Positions 1 to 9,375 of a DNA stretch of 64,000 nucleotides are shown here, piece after piece; the stretch's first letter is position 1; each line of letters starts with the position of its first letter. The stretch lies in assembly GCA_900766355.1 (NCBI GenBank), contig CAAFVD010000009.1, positions 77,584-141,583 of the forward strand, read 5' to 3'. A program made the position numbers and the translations under genes. The notes beneath the pieces are model-generated. The model saw only the letters and a program-made list of their open reading frames with translations, was not told where the DNA came from and did no database searches. This DNA is from Candidatus Gastranaerophilales bacterium (GTDB taxonomy: Bacteria; Cyanobacteriota; Vampirovibrionia; Gastranaerophilales; Gastranaerophilaceae).

Positions 1-990
1 AAAGGACGCAAAAATCCTGAACCAGATAATAGCAACATAAGGACAGATTTTCAAAGAGATAGAGATAGAATCCTTCATTCAAAAACATTTAGACGACTTA
101 AACACAAAACTCAAGTGTTTCTTGCACCATTTGATGACCATTTTAGAACAAGATTAACCCATACTCTTGAAGTTGCTCAAATTGGACGAACTATAGCTAG
201 AGCATTAAATCTTAATGAAGATTTAGTAGAAGCAATATCTTTAGGACACGATTTGGGACACACGCCTTTTGGACACTGTGGTGAAGGTGTATTAAATGAA
301 CTTGTAAGCAAAGGATTTCATCACAACATACAAAGCGTAAGAGTTGTTGAAGTCTTAGAAAATATGAACCTCTGTCAAGAAACAATAGACGGTATCTATA
401 CTCACACTTGGGGGTTTAAACCGAAAACTCCTGAAGCTAAAATTGTTCAATATGCAGACAAAATTGCATATATTAATCACGATATCGAAGATTCCATAAG
501 AGCAGGTATTATTTCAGAAAGCGATTTACCTGAAGAATGCAAAGATTATTTCACATCAATTCCATCAGTTAGACTTTCTAAAATGATAACATCTATCGTT
601 GATTATTCTCTGAACAAACCTGAGGTAGAAATGGAACCTGAATGTTGGGAAATGACTAAAGTATTAAGGAAATGGATGTTTGAAAATATATATGTTGATT
701 CTCCAGCAAAAGCAGAAGAAGGAAAAGCTCGACATATAATAAGAGCCTTGTTTGAGCATTATACAGAAGTTCTAAGCCAACACTCTCAAGACTCTGAGCA
801 AATAGAACGATTGGTTACTGATTATATATCAGGAATGACAGACCAGTATGCCATTGAAAAATACAAAGAAAAATTTATTCCAAAACCTGTTATAACAAAA
901 ACAAGTGATGAAGCATTTTTAAAAATGTTATACGAGGTTGATAAACAACAAACTTACAAACAACAAACTTTATCATTTGGAGATTTATAA
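1..990 (+). CDS. dgt: dGTPase-like HD-domain triphosphohydrolase, 5' partial
   Basis: The reading frame is open from base 1, so the gene begins upstream of the window; the GTG at 115 is internal. The visible protein (329 residues) starts with the family's RDRDRILHS and FRRLKHKTQVF blocks, then RTRLTHTLEV and GHDLGHTPFGH. These supply the H...HD part of the HD metal site, and ADKIAYINHDIED supplies the later Asp. Family members hydrolyse dGTP or other dNTPs to deoxynucleoside plus triphosphate in the cytoplasm, which affects dNTP pools. Substrate specificity cannot be read from the sequence. The stop lies inside a perfect inverted repeat (974-1002) shared with the convergent TSCPD gene. Confidence 0.93.
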   Translation, partial: KGRKNPEPDNSNIRTDFQRDRDRILHSKTFRRLKHKTQVFLAPFDDHFRTRLTHTLEVAQIGRTIARALNLNEDLVEAISLGHDLGHTPFGHCGEGVLNELVSKGFHHNIQSVRVVEVLENMNLCQETIDGIYTHTWGFKPKTPEAKIVQYADKIAYINHDIEDSIRAGIISESDLPEECKDYFTSIPSVRLSKMITSIVDYSLNKPEVEMEPECWEMTKVLRKWMFENIYVDSPAKAEEGKARHIIRALFEHYTEVLSQHSQDSEQIERLVTDYISGMTDQYAIEKYKEKFIPKPVITKTSDEAFLKMLYEVDKQQTYKQQTLSFGDL

Positions 991-1002
991 AATCTCCAAA
1001 TG
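974..1002. terminator. Stem-loop between convergent genes
   Basis: A perfect 13-bp inverted repeat with a 3-nt loop spans the dgt stop codon and sits 14 bp from the stop of the opposing TSCPD gene. The position suits a bidirectional terminator, but neither side is followed by a clear T run, so intrinsic termination is only possible. Confidence 0.45.
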
Positions 1003-1015
1003 AATAAAATCAAAC

Positions 1016-1294
1016 TTATTTTGTAACCAATTTTTTAGATTTATATTCAATCAAACATTTTGCCAATTGGTCAGGACAACTTGTTGGTTTATTTCCACAA
1101 GGAATACCTTGAAGTTTACTTATAACTTCATCAATAGAAAGTCCTTTTACCAAAGTTGAGATGCCTTTTAAATTACCATTACAACCACCTAAAAACTCAA
1201 CATCTACAAGAATATCATCTTTTATAGCAACTGTAATAAGTTTTGAACAAGTACCTTGTGTAACATATTTAAATATATCAATTTTTGAATCCAT
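1016..1294 (-). CDS. TSCPD-domain small protein
   Basis: This 92-residue protein ends with the TSCPD motif (NKPTSCPDQLAKCL) that names the family. The domain is also found at the C-terminus of some class II ribonucleotide reductases and as stand-alone small proteins. Four cysteines (TCSK, GGCN, IPCG, TSCPD) suggest metal or redox chemistry, but no activity is established for the stand-alone form. The length is typical of the family. It is convergent with dgt, another dNTP-related gene, which is suggestive only. An AAATATGG context with upstream GGAGG supports the ATG at 1294. Confidence 0.8.
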   Translation of the reverse strand: MDSKIDIFKYVTQGTCSKLITVAIKDDILVDVEFLGGCNGNLKGISTLVKGLSIDEVISKLQGIPCGNKPTSCPDQLAKCLIEYKSKKLVTK

Positions 1295-1311
1295 ATTTCC
1301 TCCAAATAACT

Positions 1312-2037
1312 CTATTTTACATAAAACTCTGCATCTACAGATGCGTTCATTTTTATTTTACCTGTTTCAATAGGTGTTGACATACTCGAGCCCACCGAAT
1401 CTACTGAAGCAGCTTTGTACAATCTACCATTATTGGAAGTATTTTGATAAACATTAACTCTCAAAGATTTAACACCAACAACCTTTTGTTTTAATGCAAA
1501 TGCGACATTTTTTGCTTGACTTTTTGCATCTGTAACTGCCTTGTTTACTAATTCATTAGCTAAAACATCATCATCACTTAATGAAAAATTTATACTATCA
1601 ACATTAGAAACATTATTTTTTACTGCAACATCTATAAGTGTTGAAATTTTTGAAACATCATATGTCTTTACTTGAATTGTATTCACTACAGTATAATTTT
1701 TAATAACCCTATCTTCATAATTATTATTCTTATAATTAGGTCTTATATTAAAATTCCTTGTCTGCACAATAGCCTTTTTATCAGAAGTTAATTCTGTTTT
1801 TATAGCATTAATAACATTTGTAGAAATTTGATTATTTCGTTCTGCTGCACGTTTTGAATCTACGTCAGTTGTTTCTACACCAAAAGAAATAGTTACGACA
1901 TTCGGAACAACCTCTCTTGATTCTGTTACATTTATCGATATGTATCCCATATCTCTATTAACAGATGCTATAGCAGGTGCATAAACACTACTGCCGACAA
2001 GTAAAGCCAGACCTAGCATTAATAAAAACTTTTTCAT
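1312..2037 (-). CDS. SIMPL-domain (DUF541) exported protein
   Basis: The protein has 241 residues. The start at 2037 is preferred over an in-frame ATG seven codons upstream because a GGAGG site precedes it by five bases and the protein then begins with a normal signal peptide (MKKFLLMLGLALLVGS, cleavage near AIA-S). The mature part has the SIMPL/DUF541 pattern: a V..V....V..FGVET strand, alternating hydrophobic beta strands and a central helix (NNQISTNVINAIK). SIMPL proteins are periplasmic or surface proteins of uncertain role; E. coli YggE is linked to oxidative stress. It lies 17 bp upstream of the TSCPD gene, so the two may share a transcript. Confidence 0.8.
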   Translation of the reverse strand: MKKFLLMLGLALLVGSSVYAPAIASVNRDMGYISINVTESREVVPNVVTISFGVETTDVDSKRAAERNNQISTNVINAIKTELTSDKKAIVQTRNFNIRPNYKNNNYEDRVIKNYTVVNTIQVKTYDVSKISTLIDVAVKNNVSNVDSINFSLSDDDVLANELVNKAVTDAKSQAKNVAFALKQKVVGVKSLRVNVYQNTSNNGRLYKAASVDSVGSSMSTPIETGKIKMNASVDAEFYVK

Positions 2038-2102
2038 AATTTCCTCCAACATTTTCATTCAATTATCAAATGAAATCTCAAAAAATGCAACTTTTATTCT
2101 TA

Positions 2103-2141
2103 ACAAAAAAAATGTCGGCTAGAAATTCTAACCGACATTTC
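2103..2141 (-). terminator. Intrinsic terminator of the HU gene
   Basis: A stem of about 13 bp (AATGTCGG...CCGACATT) is followed on the minus strand by a run of eight T. It starts about 22 bp after the HU stop codon. Confidence 0.88.
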
Positions 2142-2162
2142 TATTATTTCTTTAGAAATTAA

Positions 2163-2441
2163 CTATTTGCCGTTAACAACAGTTTTGAATTTTTTACCTG
2201 CTGAGAATACAGGAACTGTTTTAGCTGGGATAGAAATTTCTTTACCAGTTTGTGGGTTTCTACCATTTCTAGCAGCTCTCTTACGAGATTCAAATGTACC
2301 GAAACCAACTAAAGTAACTTTTTTACCTTTAGAAACTGTTTTTTGAATTGTATCAACTAAAGCGTTTAAAACTTCGCCTGCTTCTTTTTGTGTAACTTTA
2401 GCTTTTTTTGAAATTTCTTGTACTAATTCTTCTTTGTTCAT
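2163..2441 (-). CDS. hup: HU family DNA-binding protein
   Basis: A 92-residue HU/IHF-type histone-like protein that bends DNA without strong sequence preference. MNKEELVQEISKKA, the helix pair, GFGTFESRKRAARNGRNP and the closing FSAGKKFKTVVN are all classic, including the GRNPQTG beta-arm tip. The longer open frame to 2519 adds 26 residues with no HU similarity. The start at 2441 is chosen because AAGGAG lies nine bases upstream and the product then has the normal HU length. It is monocistronic, with its own terminator, which fits a strongly expressed gene. Confidence 0.97.
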   Translation of the reverse strand: MNKEELVQEISKKAKVTQKEAGEVLNALVDTIQKTVSKGKKVTLVGFGTFESRKRAARNGRNPQTGKEISIPAKTVPVFSAGKKFKTVVNGK

Positions 2442-2543
2442 AATAGATAAAACTCCTTTCCTATGTGTACATTCCATATTATATTGAATACAAGAAATAT
2501 TGCAATAGCTAAATTTCAACTTTTTAGCGTATTTTCAACCCTT

Positions 2544-4901
2544 TTAGACCATACAAACACTTATGGAATCTAAGTCTACAGTCTTTAATGAGGTCTTAAA
2601 CCCTTCTATAGCAAGGTATTCAGCCTCGAAATCAGAATAAATCGGCAAATTTTTAAAATTAACACCGTTCACATGGCTAAAATTCGCAATTTTATAGCAT
2701 GTTTCTTGTTGTTCAAGAATTTGTATAACCCCAGCTTCTTTCAACACTATCAACGAAAGTTCTATTAAATCCTTTGTAACTCCTAAAAACACAGAACTAT
2801 CAAGCAAATTGAAAACACCTTGTTTATTGTTACAAACAAATTTTGCCATACCTGATATCGTTTTAAAATACTCATCTACAGAATGTTTAACTGAATAATT
2901 CATATAATGAATAATAGAAGGTGTTGTTTGTGTCAAAATCAACTCCAACAATTCATTATTTGATGGGTAATCAAAGAACATTAAAGCATCACATTTCTCT
3001 AACGTATTTCGATTTTTTATTCTTCTTGATATTTCAGGATACATTTTCAAGCTATCAATAACCGACTTATCCTCAGCAAAAACAATAGTATTTAGCTTTG
3101 TAGTCATCAAATAATCGTTTACTTGTTTAAATATACCTGTTTTTTGCCTATGGTCATAAATTTTTATACCTGATTCTTGTTCATCTTGCTCTAGTCCTTC
3201 AAAATGAATGTCTTTAACAATTAACTGAACCGAGGTATTGCCGTTAAAAGTATTTAGTTGAGGATAAAAAGCAATATCCAAGCTGTCACCGTTATTTATC
3301 GGAACATCACCCTTTGACCACCATATTGCATTAAATTTTTGATTATCTTTTTCTACTGTCAAACGCAAATGTTCTTTGTTTGACCCCATTAATTTTTTTT
3401 CTCTTAGAATAAAGTTATTGATAGCAAACAAAGGTTGCGGATTTGAAGCACCAAAAGGTTCTAACTGTTTCAATTCCTCAATCATAGAAATAGAAACATC
3501 TTCTGGTTCAACCTCTAAATCAATATTCAATACAGGAACAATTTTTTCACCTGCAAGAGCTTCATCAATTGTAGCAATCAATCCTTTTTTAACTTCTTCA
3601 AAAGAAATTTTATCAACACTAAAAGATAGCCCTGCAGCCAACATATGCCCACCAAACCCATCTAAATTTTCTGAGATATTTGATATCACATCGTACAAAT
3701 GGATTGCAGAAACACCTTCCACACCTCTTGCAGAACAACGAATCTGTTTAGTTTCTTCTGAATACATCATTAAAAAAGTTGGCTTATGATATTTTTCAAC
3801 CAATTTTGATGCCACAATACCGATTATACCAATATGCCAATCAGGTTTGAATAAGACTATTGCATTATCTTTAATATTTTTTGCCATCTCATCAGCTTCT
3901 AAAAATGTTGTATGACACAACTCTTGTCTTATTTTATTAAAGTTCTCTAAGGCAATAACAGATAATTCTATTTCTTGCTTATTTTCACTAATTAAAACCT
4001 TTAACGCATCATCAACTGCATCTAATCGTCCAGAAGCATTTATTCTAGGAGCAATACCAAACGCAACTTGTTCTGACGTTATACCTTCATCAATATTTGA
4101 ATACCCTGCATTATCCAACAATCGTTTCAAGCCATAATGCTTGCCTTTTGCAATTAAATCCAACCCTTTTAAAACATAATATCTATTTTCACCTATTAAA
4201 GGAACAATATCTGCTATTGTACCTACTGCAACAAAAGGAAGTATGTCATATAAATACGCAAGTTTATCATATTTTTCTAATAAACCTTGAGCGACTTTAA
4301 AAGCTACACCAACACCAGCAAGTGAAGTTAGATAATCTATTTCTAATGCTGACAACTTCTCATCGAGAGCATTTGGGGCTTTAGGATTAATTATAGCTAA
4401 CGCTTCAGGCAAATTTTCTGAAGCCTCGTGGTGGTCTGTTAAAATAACATCTATCTTAAAGCTATTTATAAACTTAACTTCTTCAATATTGCTGATACCA
4501 CAATCTACAGTTATTATTAACTTTGGTTTTCGAGAAACCATTAATTTAACTAAGGCTTTTGAATTTAAACCATGTCCTTCGCCTTCTCGTTTTGGGATAA
4601 AATACGAAACATTTGCACCTAAATGAGTCAATGTTTTATACAAAACAGACGTAGAGGTCAAACCATCGGCATCAAAATCACCATAAATAAGAATATTCTC
4701 TTGATTATCAATCGCTTTTGAAATCCTATCTACTGCTTTTTGCATATCAACAAAAGCATTTGGGTGCGTTAATTGGATAGCCAACGGATTCAAAAAATCC
4801 TCAGTTGCTTTTCCTGATTTTATGCCACGTGCAGAAATAAGCCGCTCTATAAGCGGCTTTTTCTCATCACTCTTATTTATTTTCCATTCTTTTAATTGCA
4901 T
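2544..4901 (-). CDS. recJ: Single-stranded-DNA-specific exonuclease RecJ
   Basis: A 785-residue 5'-3' ssDNA exonuclease of the DHH phosphoesterase superfamily, used in recombination and mismatch or base-excision repair. Visible motifs are YGDFDADG (residues 73-80), TVDCGIS (131-137), TDHHEA (DHH at 156-158) and the DHHA1-type GFGGHMLAAGLSF. An OB-like region with NPQPLFAI and the HLRLTVEK segment follows. The protein is longer than E. coli RecJ (577 aa), with about 200 extra C-terminal residues, as in many Firmicute and cyanobacterial RecJ proteins. It overlaps the end of ctpA by 10 bp and has an AAGGA site within ctpA, so the two are translated from one message. Confidence 0.96.
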   Translation of the reverse strand: MQLKEWKINKSDEKKPLIERLISARGIKSGKATEDFLNPLAIQLTHPNAFVDMQKAVDRISKAIDNQENILIYGDFDADGLTSTSVLYKTLTHLGANVSYFIPKREGEGHGLNSKALVKLMVSRKPKLIITVDCGISNIEEVKFINSFKIDVILTDHHEASENLPEALAIINPKAPNALDEKLSALEIDYLTSLAGVGVAFKVAQGLLEKYDKLAYLYDILPFVAVGTIADIVPLIGENRYYVLKGLDLIAKGKHYGLKRLLDNAGYSNIDEGITSEQVAFGIAPRINASGRLDAVDDALKVLISENKQEIELSVIALENFNKIRQELCHTTFLEADEMAKNIKDNAIVLFKPDWHIGIIGIVASKLVEKYHKPTFLMMYSEETKQIRCSARGVEGVSAIHLYDVISNISENLDGFGGHMLAAGLSFSVDKISFEEVKKGLIATIDEALAGEKIVPVLNIDLEVEPEDVSISMIEELKQLEPFGASNPQPLFAINNFILREKKLMGSNKEHLRLTVEKDNQKFNAIWWSKGDVPINNGDSLDIAFYPQLNTFNGNTSVQLIVKDIHFEGLEQDEQESGIKIYDHRQKTGIFKQVNDYLMTTKLNTIVFAEDKSVIDSLKMYPEISRRIKNRNTLEKCDALMFFDYPSNNELLELILTQTTPSIIHYMNYSVKHSVDEYFKTISGMAKFVCNNKQGVFNLLDSSVFLGVTKDLIELSLIVLKEAGVIQILEQQETCYKIANFSHVNGVNFKNLPIYSDFEAEYLAIEGFKTSLKTVDLDSISVCMV

Positions 4902-6088
4902 TGTCCTTCCAAAATTTTAATTGCTTCTTTTAACTGAACATCATCTTTGTTTTTAATATTTTCATCAGTCAACTTAACTACAACGTCAGGAGTAATACCT
5001 TTTTTATGAATATCATTACCACTCGGTGTTAAATACCTTTGAATAGTTATATTTACGCCAGCATCGTCAGGTAATTTGTTTATTTCTTGAACAAGCCCTT
5101 TGCCAAAAGATTGTTCACCAACTATTGTAGCTCTATGGTTATCTTTCATCGCACCACTAAAGATTTCACTAGCTGATGCTGAACCTTTATTGATTAATAC
5201 AACTAACGGTTTGTTTGTAATTTTACCTCCACTTGATTTTACAGTTTCTTTATAACCATATCTATCAACCGTACTTACAATTACTTCATTTGGTCTTAAA
5301 AACATTCTTGACATTATAACTGCATTACTTAACAATCCCCCAGGATTTGAACGTAAATCAAGAATATATCCTTTTTTATCTCTTGATTTCACAAGAATAT
5401 CTCTTATTTCTGATGATGCATTTTTACTAATAAAAGAAGATAATCTTATATACTGAATATCATCAGGTACTTTTACCTCAATAGGCGGCTTTGTTGTAAC
5501 TGCTTTTACTTCAATTTCTGCCCTTGTTACATTAAAAGTCAGTTCAGAGTCTTTTCTTTTTACTAATAATTTTACATTAGTACCAATTTCACCTCTAATC
5601 TGATCTGCAGCTTTTTCTATAGAAATTCCTTTTGTAGAAACACCATTAATTTCCAAGATTCTATCATCAGCTTGCAAACCAGCTTTATCTGCTGGAGAGC
5701 CAACAACTGGTTCTATTACTACCAAATTACCGTCTTTCAAACCAATTTGAACACCAATACCTTTTAACGAGCCTTTAATAGAAGATGTTTCTTCAGCAAA
5801 CTCCTTTGGGTCTAAGAATCTTGTATATGGGTCATTCAAGCTTGTAAGCATTGTTTCTATTGCTACATAAGCATCTTCAGGTGTTTCAAGTTTATTTTGA
5901 TACTTATTACGCCATCTAGTCCATATCTGACTATTATCCGAAACATCTACATATTTTGTGTTAATTAATCTCCAAACATTATCATATAACTCAGCTGGTG
6001 AATCTGCCATTGTAGCCATTGGTGAAGCTATCATCAAGACAAAAGCACAAGCAACTATACCTTTTATTTTATCGAATTTATTTTTCAA
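4892..6088 (-). CDS. ctpA: Carboxy-terminal processing peptidase (S41), TTG start
   Basis: A 398-residue exported S41 serine protease. A signal peptide (IVACAFVLMIASPMATMA) is followed by a PDZ domain (about 105-190, GIGVQIG to LLVKRK) and the S41 protease domain. The catalytic pair is Ser305 in GSASASEIF and Lys330 in QSFGKG, spaced 25 residues apart as in E. coli Tsp. In Cyanobacteria CtpA matures photosystem proteins; here, without photosynthesis, envelope protein processing is the likely role. The initiation codon is TTG: a strong GGAGG lies five bases upstream of 6088 and there is no ATG nearby. The coding region overlaps recJ by 10 bp downstream. Confidence 0.94.
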   Translation of the reverse strand: MKNKFDKIKGIVACAFVLMIASPMATMADSPAELYDNVWRLINTKYVDVSDNSQIWTRWRNKYQNKLETPEDAYVAIETMLTSLNDPYTRFLDPKEFAEETSSIKGSLKGIGVQIGLKDGNLVVIEPVVGSPADKAGLQADDRILEINGVSTKGISIEKAADQIRGEIGTNVKLLVKRKDSELTFNVTRAEIEVKAVTTKPPIEVKVPDDIQYIRLSSFISKNASSEIRDILVKSRDKKGYILDLRSNPGGLLSNAVIMSRMFLRPNEVIVSTVDRYGYKETVKSSGGKITNKPLVVLINKGSASASEIFSGAMKDNHRATIVGEQSFGKGLVQEINKLPDDAGVNITIQRYLTPSGNDIHKKGITPDVVVKLTDENIKNKDDVQLKEAIKILEGQCN

Positions 6089-6165
6089 AGTTCCCTCCTG
6101 AATTTAATAACATTATACATAATATAAAATAGATTTCCAATTATTAAAATTATGTATTTTTCAGT

Positions 6166-6858
6166 CTAAAACTTATCTGTTCTAAATATTGTTTTATAAC
6201 GCATTGGACCATAATAAATTTCTATCAAAAGAAATTTATTATCCAAATCGGTTAATTCTAAATTTGTTTTTACTCCTGGATTACGTTTAGATTTTTTAAA
6301 ATATTTACCTACACCATTCAAAAACCTTACCATCCACCTTTGAGATTTCTTCATATCAAGTTCTTTTAAATGCGTATGATAATAATCAGGTGAAGTATAA
6401 TTTTTTTCAAATACAGGAATCGTATATTTAACTTTACCAGCCTCTTTAAACAAAATAAACCAATCACCTTTATACTGTCTTGGTGTCAACAAATAATATC
6501 CAGGTTCTATAGTTATTGATTTAAAATATATAGGAGAGTTTAATCTCATAAGAGGATATGGCGACCATGCGGTATCTTTCATATCATAATACTGGTCAGG
6601 GTCTACGCCATGAATAAAAGAAAATGTAGGGACTTCTAAATCTCTATATATTTGTTCATATTCAGCTTGCGAATACACTTTATCAGGTTTTATATCACTA
6701 CCATTTGGTTGTGTTTCTGTATTATTAGGGTCAACCAACTCATCTACTTCTTCATCTACAGACGGATACTGCATATTTGTAGATACATTAGGTACTGCAA
6801 AAACATTATTACCTATTAATATTGATAAAAATGCTATTAAAACTAATAAATTTCTCAT
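6166..6858 (-). CDS. Exported protein of unknown function
   Basis: I do not recognise this 230-residue protein. It has a clear signal peptide (MRNLLVLIAFLSILIGNNVFA), then an acidic low-complexity stretch (VDEEVDELVDPNNTETQ). The C-terminal domain is rich in Tyr, Trp and basic residues (YYHTHLKELDMKKSQRWMVR, KYFKKSKRNPG). No membrane segment follows the signal, so it is probably periplasmic or secreted. No Shine-Dalgarno sequence is visible before the ATG. It lies between ctpA and fabZ with about 75-100 bp gaps, so it may be its own unit. A lineage-specific envelope protein is the best description. Confidence 0.6.
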   Translation of the reverse strand: MRNLLVLIAFLSILIGNNVFAVPNVSTNMQYPSVDEEVDELVDPNNTETQPNGSDIKPDKVYSQAEYEQIYRDLEVPTFSFIHGVDPDQYYDMKDTAWSPYPLMRLNSPIYFKSITIEPGYYLLTPRQYKGDWFILFKEAGKVKYTIPVFEKNYTSPDYYHTHLKELDMKKSQRWMVRFLNGVGKYFKKSKRNPGVKTNLELTDLDNKFLLIEIYYGPMRYKTIFRTDKF

Positions 6859-6913
6859 ATTTATATTTTAATGAAACCTTACAAAAATACAATATTTATC
6901 AAACAAAATTCAT

Positions 6914-6948
6914 AAAAAAAGAGGGACTCTTTAAAGAGCCCCTCTTTC
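6914..6948 (-). terminator. Intrinsic terminator after fabZ
   Basis: A GC-rich stem (AAAGAGGGGCTC pairing with GAGTCCCTCTTT) is followed on the minus strand by a T run. It starts 10 bp past the fabZ stop and ends the lipid A operon. Confidence 0.9.
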
Positions 6949-6957
6949 AAAATCTTT

Positions 6958-7416
6958 TTATTTATCCTTCATTGCCAAAGTCATATCTGCTTCAACAACA
7001 ACTTTACCATTTACACGTCCGATACCATGAGATTTACAAATAGGTCCTTTTAGTTTTAAAAGTTCTATTTCCATCTCTAATTTATCTCCAGGTCTTACAA
7101 TACCTTTAAATCTTACATTATCAACACCAGCAAAAAGTGTTAGTTTATCTTTATATGCATCTAATGTATAAAGAATTGGTGCTGAACATTGTGCCATTGC
7201 TTCTATTTGCAAAACTCCTGGCATAACTGGATTTCCTGGAAAATGTCCTTGGAAAAATTCTTCGTTCATAGAAAGATTTTTATAACCTTTAGCAAATTTA
7301 CCAGGAACACATTCTGTAATTCTATCTACCAATAAGAATGGATATCTATGAGGTATCATATCCATAATTCCCATTATGTCAAAACTCAATGTTTTCTCTT
7401 CTTGAACTTCTGTCAT
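6958..7416 (-). CDS. fabZ: 3-hydroxyacyl-[acyl-carrier-protein] dehydratase FabZ
   Basis: A 152-residue hot-dog-fold dehydratase that removes water from beta-hydroxyacyl-ACP in fatty acid elongation. IPHRYPFLLVDRI and the active-site segment GHFPGNPVMPGVLQIEAMAQ are present, with catalytic His58 and Glu72. The ATG at 7416 is chosen over the adjoining TTG (7419) because of its spacing from AAGGAG. It is the last gene of an rfaE2-lpxD-lpxC-fabZ run. Pairing lpxC with fabZ is common in Gram-negatives and puts the competing fates of 3-hydroxyacyl-ACP (membrane lipid or lipid A) on one transcript. No lpxA is present in this window. Confidence 0.97.
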   Translation of the reverse strand: MTEVQEEKTLSFDIMGIMDMIPHRYPFLLVDRITECVPGKFAKGYKNLSMNEEFFQGHFPGNPVMPGVLQIEAMAQCSAPILYTLDAYKDKLTLFAGVDNVRFKGIVRPGDKLEMEIELLKLKGPICKSHGIGRVNGKVVVEADMTLAMKDK

Positions 7417-7432
7417 CAATATATCTCCTTAT

Positions 7433-8272
7433 TTATATTTTTATTAATTTATCTTTTAATTCATTTGCGACCTTCACATGTACAGCGTGACCAGCCTCTT
7501 TCACTAATATTTGTACTTTCATATCCAAAATAGAAACACCAGTCAAATAAAAATCTCCAAACAAATCTAAAATTTTATGTTTAATAGGTTCTTTTTCACT
7601 ACGTAATTCAGAATAATATGTTCCATCGTCCATCAAACCTAGAGTATTATCAGCATTTACCCCTCTTGCAAAACCAAGCATTTGGAATTTTTTCAAATCT
7701 CTATAAAAACCAAAAGTTCTTGCCTCTATAATCTCATCAATATTTTTTTTATCAAAAGCAACCCATCTTCTTGTTAAATCAGGGAAATCATAGTTTACGG
7801 CATAAGACAGTGTCAAATCTTTGTCAGGCAATACAACTAAGCTTGTTTTACCATTCAAATAATACACAGGTTCACTTACGGTATAGAATTGTCTTTTTTC
7901 CTTCGTAATCCCTGCACTCTTAAATAGTTCTACCCATATTTTTGAACTACCATCTAATACAGGAAATTCAGGTTTTGAAACATATACATCAATAGAGTTG
8001 ATTCCAAGTATTCCACAAGCCGCCATAAAATGTTCACATAACATAACTTGATATTTATAACCACCAAGTAAAGTTCTATGCTCTTTACTACCTAAAACTA
8101 CACAATGGTCAGTTGCAATGACATTATCAACTTTTGCAACAAAATACTTATCTGCACCTTCTACAAAAATACGAATTTCACCTGTATTAGAAGGTTTTAC
8201 GACAACCTCACACTCATGATTTTTCATAAGTGTATTACCTGATATTTTAACCTCGTTTAATAATGTAGCCAT
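7433..8272 (-). CDS. lpxC: UDP-3-O-acyl-N-acetylglucosamine deacetylase LpxC
   Basis: A 279-residue zinc amidase catalysing the committed step of lipid A synthesis. Visible zinc and catalytic residues are Glu80-His81 in LCEHFMAAC, His232 and Asp236 in KHKILDLFGD, and His262 in GHAVH; EARTFGF is also conserved. The length is slightly short compared with E. coli (305 aa). The start codon shares one base with the lpxD stop (TAATG at 8272), implying translational coupling. Together with lpxD it shows that the organism makes an LPS-type outer membrane. Confidence 0.97.
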   Translation of the reverse strand: MATLLNEVKISGNTLMKNHECEVVVKPSNTGEIRIFVEGADKYFVAKVDNVIATDHCVVLGSKEHRTLLGGYKYQVMLCEHFMAACGILGINSIDVYVSKPEFPVLDGSSKIWVELFKSAGITKEKRQFYTVSEPVYYLNGKTSLVVLPDKDLTLSYAVNYDFPDLTRRWVAFDKKNIDEIIEARTFGFYRDLKKFQMLGFARGVNADNTLGLMDDGTYYSELRSEKEPIKHKILDLFGDFYLTGVSILDMKVQILVKEAGHAVHVKVANELKDKLIKI

Positions 8273-9372
8273 TATACCGAATCCATCTGATGTTCTTCTT
8301 CAAACGAATTTAGTAATGGTTCATACTTTTTGAACTTTTTGATTAAATCTCCAGCATCTTTCATTATCTTTAATTGTTTAATAAATTCTTTTCTAGGAAC
8401 AGCAGGAGCGCCAACTACAATTGATTTTTCAGGGAAACTCTTAGTTACACCAGCTTTTGCTGCGATAATAGAATCACTACCAATTTTTATATGGTCTGCC
8501 AAACCAGCTTGACCTGCGATAACAACTCTATCACCTATTTCACAACTACCAGCGATACCAACTTGAGAAACTATCATACAACCTTTTCCAACCTTACAGT
8601 TGTGTCCAATCATTACTAAATCATCAATTTTTGTATTATCACCAATAACTGTATTTTCAATTGTTCCTCTATCAATTGCCGAATTAGCACCGATTTCTAC
8701 ATTATTACCAATAACCAAAGAACCGATAGAATTGATTTTGAAGATTACATGCTCAGCTTGTGTATCTTTAATTTCGCCATCTTTTCTAGCTTGTTCAATA
8801 TTGTTTGGATTTTCTGTAACAAAACTAAATCCATCTGCGCCTAAAGAAACACCATGGTGAAGTATAACTTTATTACCTACCTGAACTCTATCACCGATAT
8901 TTACACCTGCGTGGAAGAAACATTCACTACCAACAGTTGCATGGTTTCCAACATAACTATTAGCTAAGATTGTAGTATTATCACCTATTGTTGCACCTTT
9001 TGCAATAACAACATTTGGTCCTAATGAAACATTTTGCCCTAATTTAGCCTCTGGGTGAACTACAGCCGTAGGGTGAACACCTGAGTTTGTTTCAGGAGCT
9101 TCATAAAATAACGTAATCAATTTCATCATAGCTAATCTTGGACGTTCAACTTCAATTGTTGAATAACCTTCAATATTTACACCCAATGGAACTAATGCTG
9201 CTTTTGCCTTTGAAGATGATAGATTTGCAATTTCTTCTTCCCCCAAAGCTAATGCCAAAGTTGATTCATCAGCCAATACTGGTGGAGCGATTTTTGTTAC
9301 TGTAACATCTTCGGCTTTTGATAATAGCCCACCTGTTATTTGTGCAATTTGTTCCAATGTAAATGATTTCAT
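8272..9372 (-). CDS. lpxD: UDP-3-O-(3-hydroxyacyl)glucosamine N-acyltransferase LpxD
   Basis: A 366-residue acyltransferase for the third lipid A step. An N-terminal uridine-binding domain (residues 1-100) precedes a long left-handed beta-helix of hexapeptide repeats (VHPEAKLGQNVSLGPNVVIA through IGSDSIIAAKAGVTK). The catalytic His is most likely within FHAGVNIGDR or LHHGVSLGADGF. C-terminal helices (EFIKQLKIMKDAGDLIKKFKK) resemble the trimer-stabilising helices of other LpxD proteins. It begins 3 bp after the rfaE2 stop and is coupled to lpxC. Confidence 0.96.
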   Translation of the reverse strand: MKSFTLEQIAQITGGLLSKAEDVTVTKIAPPVLADESTLALALGEEEIANLSSSKAKAALVPLGVNIEGYSTIEVERPRLAMMKLITLFYEAPETNSGVHPTAVVHPEAKLGQNVSLGPNVVIAKGATIGDNTTILANSYVGNHATVGSECFFHAGVNIGDRVQVGNKVILHHGVSLGADGFSFVTENPNNIEQARKDGEIKDTQAEHVIFKINSIGSLVIGNNVEIGANSAIDRGTIENTVIGDNTKIDDLVMIGHNCKVGKGCMIVSQVGIAGSCEIGDRVVIAGQAGLADHIKIGSDSIIAAKAGVTKSFPEKSIVVGAPAVPRKEFIKQLKIMKDAGDLIKKFKKYEPLLNSFEEEHQMDSV

Positions 9373-9375
9373 AGA

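Noticed and set aside
2442..2519. Extended N-terminus of the HU protein
   Set aside because: The extra 26 residues have no HU similarity, and AAGGAG marks the downstream ATG.
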